This document shows, piece by piece, positions 61,553 to 64,000 of a stretch of DNA of 64,000 nucleotides. The translations under genes were made by a program, and so were the position numbers. Source of the stretch: Blastococcus sp. TF02-09 (GTDB taxonomy: Bacteria > Actinomycetota > Actinomycetes > Mycobacteriales > Geodermatophilaceae); contig NZ_QOHH01000010.1 in assembly GCF_003319105.1 (NCBI RefSeq), positions 1 to 64,000 of the forward strand, written 5' to 3'. The notes under the pieces were generated by a model that saw only the letters and a program-made list of their open reading frames with translations, made no database searches and was not told the origin of the DNA. Positions within the stretch are counted from its first letter, which is position 1. The number at the start of each line of letters is the position of its first letter.

Positions 61553-61996
61553 ATGACCGAACCGCACCTGCGCGCAGCCGACGCCGACCGCACCGCCGTC
61601 GCCGACGTCCTCGGACGGCACATGTCCGCGGGGCGGTTGACCGTCGCGGAGTACGAGGAGCGACTCGGCCGCGCCTGGGCGGCGACGACCTACGGCGAGC
61701 TCGCGGAGCTGACGGCCGACCTGCCCGACGACCGGCCCGCCCCGGTCGTCGCCGCCCGGGAGGCCCGCCCGGTGCGGTGCGGCGCGCACCGGTGGCCCGG
61801 CGCGGATGCGGGCGCCTGGCGCTCGTGGGCGAGCACCGCGGCGATCGTGCTCGCCATCTGGGCGATCACCTCGCTGGCCAGCTGGCAGCTCCTCTACTTC
61901 TGGCCGATCTGGGTCATCGGCCCGTGGGGCGCGCACCTGCTGGTCCGGTCCGCCACCGGGCGGGACGACCGGGAGCGGGCGCGACCGGGCCGCTGA
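61553..61996 (+). CDS. DUF1707 domain membrane protein
   Basis: The 147-residue protein starts with a DUF1707 domain (about 5-60; LRAADADRTAVADVLGRHMSAGRLTVAEYEERLGRAWAATTYGELAELTADLP), the usual N-terminal SHOCT-like regulatory domain of actinobacterial membrane proteins, followed by two hydrophobic segments (about 93-110 and 113-132). ATG 61553 has CCGGAGG upstream. A shared palindrome upstream suggests common control with the RNB gene region. Function is unknown. Confidence 0.88.
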   Translation: MTEPHLRAADADRTAVADVLGRHMSAGRLTVAEYEERLGRAWAATTYGELAELTADLPDDRPAPVVAAREARPVRCGAHRWPGADAGAWRSWASTAAIVLAIWAITSLASWQLLYFWPIWVIGPWGAHLLVRSATGRDDRERARPGR

Positions 61997-62076
61997 CCGG
62001 GCAGTGCACCGCGTCACAGGCGGGCGTGGCGCGGCGTTAGCGTGACCCGGTCCGTTCCCCAGCCCCGGAGGCACGC

Positions 62077-64000
62077 GTGACCGCAGGCACCGATCCCGTC
62101 CGAGAGCCCGGCGAGGTGCTGTGGGCGCCGTCGGCGGAGCGGCGGGAGGCGTCGCGGCTCACCGCCTTCGCCCGCCGGCTCGAGTCCCGGTACGGGACCC
62201 GCTTCGACGACTACGACGCGCTGTGGCGCTGGTCGGTCGAGCACCTCGACGAGTTCTGGGCCGAGGTGTGGGAGTTCTTCGACGTCGCTCCGGGGACGAC
62301 GTACGACGCGGTGCTGGCCGACCGGTCCATGCCGGGGGCGGTCTGGTTCCCGGGCGCGCGGCTGAACTACGCCGAGCACGTCCTGCGGCGCGGCGAGGGC
62401 CGCGGCGGGGAGACGGCGCTCGTCGCGGTCGCCGAGGACGGCACGGTCGCCGAGACGACGTGGGACGAGCTGATCGCGCAGGTCGGGGCGGTGGCGACGG
62501 CGCTGCGCAGCAGGGGCATCAGCCCCGGGGACCGCGTCGTCGGCTGCCTGCCGAACATCCCGCAGGCCGTCGTCGCCTTCCTCGCCGCGGCCAGCGTCGG
62601 CGCGATCTGGTCGGCCTGCGGGCCGGAGATCGGGCTGCAGAGCGCGATCGACCGCTTCGCCCAGCTCGAACCGGCGCTGCTCATCGCCGTCGACGGCTAC
62701 CGCTTCGGCGGCCGGGAGCACGACCGGCGCGAGCTGGTCGACGACCTGGCCGCCGCGCTGCCCTCGCTGCGCGAGGTGGTGACCGTGCCCGTCCTCGGGA
62801 CCCGGCCCGACGGCGAGGGCTCCCGCTGGGCGGACCTGCTCACCGAGCCCGGTGAACCCGCACCGGTCCAGCTGCCCTTCGACCACCCACTGTGGGTCGT
62901 CTACTCCTCCGGCACCACGGGGTTGCCCAAGGGCCTGGTCCACGGCCACGGCGGGATCCTGCTGATGGCGCTGGCCCAGAGCGGCCTGCAGAACGACCCG
63001 CAGCCCGGCGATCGCGGCATGTCCTACACGTCGACCACCTGGATCATGTGGAACAGCATGGTCAGCGGGCTGCTCACCGGCAGCACCGCCGTCCTCTACG
63101 ACGGCAACCCGATGCACCCCTCGGTCGACCGGCTGTGGCAGCTGGCCGAGGAGCACCGGCTCACCAGCCTGGGCGTGAGCCCCGGCTACCTGCAGGCGTG
63201 CGAGAAGGCCGGGCTGCACCCGGGACGCGACCACGATCTGTCCGCGCTGCGCAGCCTCGGCGTCACCGGCTCCCCGCTGCCGGCCGGCTCGTTCCGCTGG
63301 GTGTACGACGAGCTCGGCCCGGACTTCGTGCTGCGGGTGTTCAGCGGCGGCACCGACTTCGCCGCGACGCTGGTGGGCGGCTCCCCCTGGCTGCCCGTCC
63401 ACCTGGGCGAGATGTCCGGCCGGGCGCTGGGCTGCCACGTCGAGTCCTGGGACGCCGAGGGCCGGCCCCTGGTGGACGAGGTCGGCGAGCTGGTCATCCT
63501 GTCGCCGATGCCGTCGATGCCGCTGCGCATCTGGGGTGACGACGACGGCCGGCGCTACCACGACGCCTACTTCGACACCTATCCCGGCGTGTGGCGGCAC
63601 GGCGACTGGCTGACCATCACCAGCCGCGGCACCTGCGTCATCTCCGGTCGCTCGGACTCCACGCTCAACCGGCACGGCGTCCGGATGGGCAGCTCGGACA
63701 TCTACCAGGCGGTCGAGGCGCTGCCCGAGGTGGCCGAGGCGCTGGTCCTCGGCGTCGAGCAGCCCGACGGCGGCTACTGGCTGCCGCTGTTCGTGCGCCT
63801 GGCCGAGGGCGCGGTGCTCGACGAGGCGCTCGTCGACCGGATCCGCTCGGCCGTCCGCACGCAGGCCTCGCCCCGCCACGTCCCCGACGAGGTGATCGAG
63901 GTGCCGGCCGTCCCGCACACGACCACCGGCAAGAAGCTCGAGGTGCCGATCAAGCGGATCGTCCAGGGCGTCCCGGTCGAGAAGGCGTGCAACCTCGGCG
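62077..64000 (+). CDS. acetoacetyl-CoA synthetase (3' end cut by window)
   Basis: The visible 641 residues are an ANL adenylating enzyme: P-loop VVYSSGTTGLPKGLVHGHGG, GEMSGRALGC, a C-terminal hinge HGDWLTITSRGTCVISGRSDSTLNRHGVRMGSSDIY and the core Lys motif VPHTTTGKKLEVPIKRI. The N-terminal ACAS-type domain (LWRWSVEHLDEFWAEVWEFFDV) and the AacS-type W-rich segment match acetoacetate:CoA ligases, which recover ketone bodies. GTG 62077 has CGGAGG upstream. The gene runs off the window end within about 10-20 residues of the usual length. Confidence 0.9.
   Translation, partial: MTAGTDPVREPGEVLWAPSAERREASRLTAFARRLESRYGTRFDDYDALWRWSVEHLDEFWAEVWEFFDVAPGTTYDAVLADRSMPGAVWFPGARLNYAEHVLRRGEGRGGETALVAVAEDGTVAETTWDELIAQVGAVATALRSRGISPGDRVVGCLPNIPQAVVAFLAAASVGAIWSACGPEIGLQSAIDRFAQLEPALLIAVDGYRFGGREHDRRELVDDLAAALPSLREVVTVPVLGTRPDGEGSRWADLLTEPGEPAPVQLPFDHPLWVVYSSGTTGLPKGLVHGHGGILLMALAQSGLQNDPQPGDRGMSYTSTTWIMWNSMVSGLLTGSTAVLYDGNPMHPSVDRLWQLAEEHRLTSLGVSPGYLQACEKAGLHPGRDHDLSALRSLGVTGSPLPAGSFRWVYDELGPDFVLRVFSGGTDFAATLVGGSPWLPVHLGEMSGRALGCHVESWDAEGRPLVDEVGELVILSPMPSMPLRIWGDDDGRRYHDAYFDTYPGVWRHGDWLTITSRGTCVISGRSDSTLNRHGVRMGSSDIYQAVEALPEVAEALVLGVEQPDGGYWLPLFVRLAEGAVLDEALVDRIRSAVRTQASPRHVPDEVIEVPAVPHTTTGKKLEVPIKRIVQGVPVEKACNLG

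Noticed and set aside
59629-61623. A 664-codon minus-strand frame opposite acyl-CoA dehydrogenase
   Set aside because: It is the antisense of the dehydrogenase and GNAT region, with no conserved motif.
1-64000. tRNA, rRNA genes or CRISPR arrays
   Set aside because: I found no cloverleaf-like or rRNA-like sequence and no regularly spaced repeats.

Overview
The window reads as chromosomal DNA from a high-GC actinobacterium. GC is very high throughout, third codon positions are almost always G or C, and GTG starts are frequent. Gene content (GAF-ANTAR regulator, MEDS/HATPase regulators, PP2C-type PAS phosphatase, PASTA-like Ser/Thr kinases, DUF1707, CHAD-CYTH, AidB-like dehydrogenase) fits Geodermatophilaceae (Blastococcus/Modestobacter/Geodermatophilus). 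That family placement is inference from gene content, not from a marker gene. No rRNA, tRNA, CRISPR array, replication origin or phage is visible.

Layout. 1-127: end of an IS30-type insertion sequence. 183-12971: DUF1992 protein, NUDIX hydrolase, ATP-dependent DNA ligase, membrane GGDEF cyclase, NmrA-like reductase, MEDS/ATPase regulator, chemoreceptor, rRNA-type methyltransferase coupled to a haloalkane dehalogenase, then redox enzymes. 13012-17440: transport block with an Nramp Mn/Fe importer and a TPP-riboswitch-controlled ECF importer (YkoE-D-C type). 17546-29854: signalling-rich block with two HATPase proteins, a PAS/GAF/PP2C phosphatase, an unrecognised repeat protein, an amino-acid permease, a nucleoside hydrolase, a GAF-ANTAR regulator, and a minus-strand set EAL phosphodiesterase - NYN RNase-like protein - PilZ protein. 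29961-37578: AidB-like dehydrogenase, CinA, and two Ser/Thr kinase genes, the first frameshifted in its ATP loop. 37808-40236: efeO-efeB iron uptake with an IdeR/DtxR-like box and no adjacent efeU. 40432-46726: enoyl-CoA hydratase, MBL hydrolase, two GlsB/YeaQ stress membrane proteins, TetR regulator, CYTH-CHAD and PRC-barrel/DUF2382 proteins.

46736-54684 is a long minus-strand operon (aldose epimerase, MOSC, S4, RNB nuclease, aminotransferase, nitrilase, NhaA), most members coupled by 1-8 bp gaps or 4-bp overlaps. Two members are disrupted: the aminotransferase by a palindromic element and MOSC by a one-base deletion. The last gene is an unusual four-module protein: NhaA antiporter, DsbA-like thioredoxin, cyclic-nucleotide-binding domain and a cysteine-free glutaredoxin-like tail. 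54750-64000: ECF sigma factor with a coupled membrane protein, a Baeyer-Villiger monooxygenase/P450 operon, GNAT acetyltransferase, acyl-CoA dehydrogenase, DUF1707 protein and an acetoacetyl-CoA synthetase cut by the window end.

The strongest candidates for something new are the NhaA-thioredoxin-cNMP fusion, the EAL-NYN-PilZ set that could link c-di-GMP to RNA turnover, the palindromic element inside the aminotransferase gene, and a repeated 14-bp palindrome in two promoter-like regions 8.7 kb apart.
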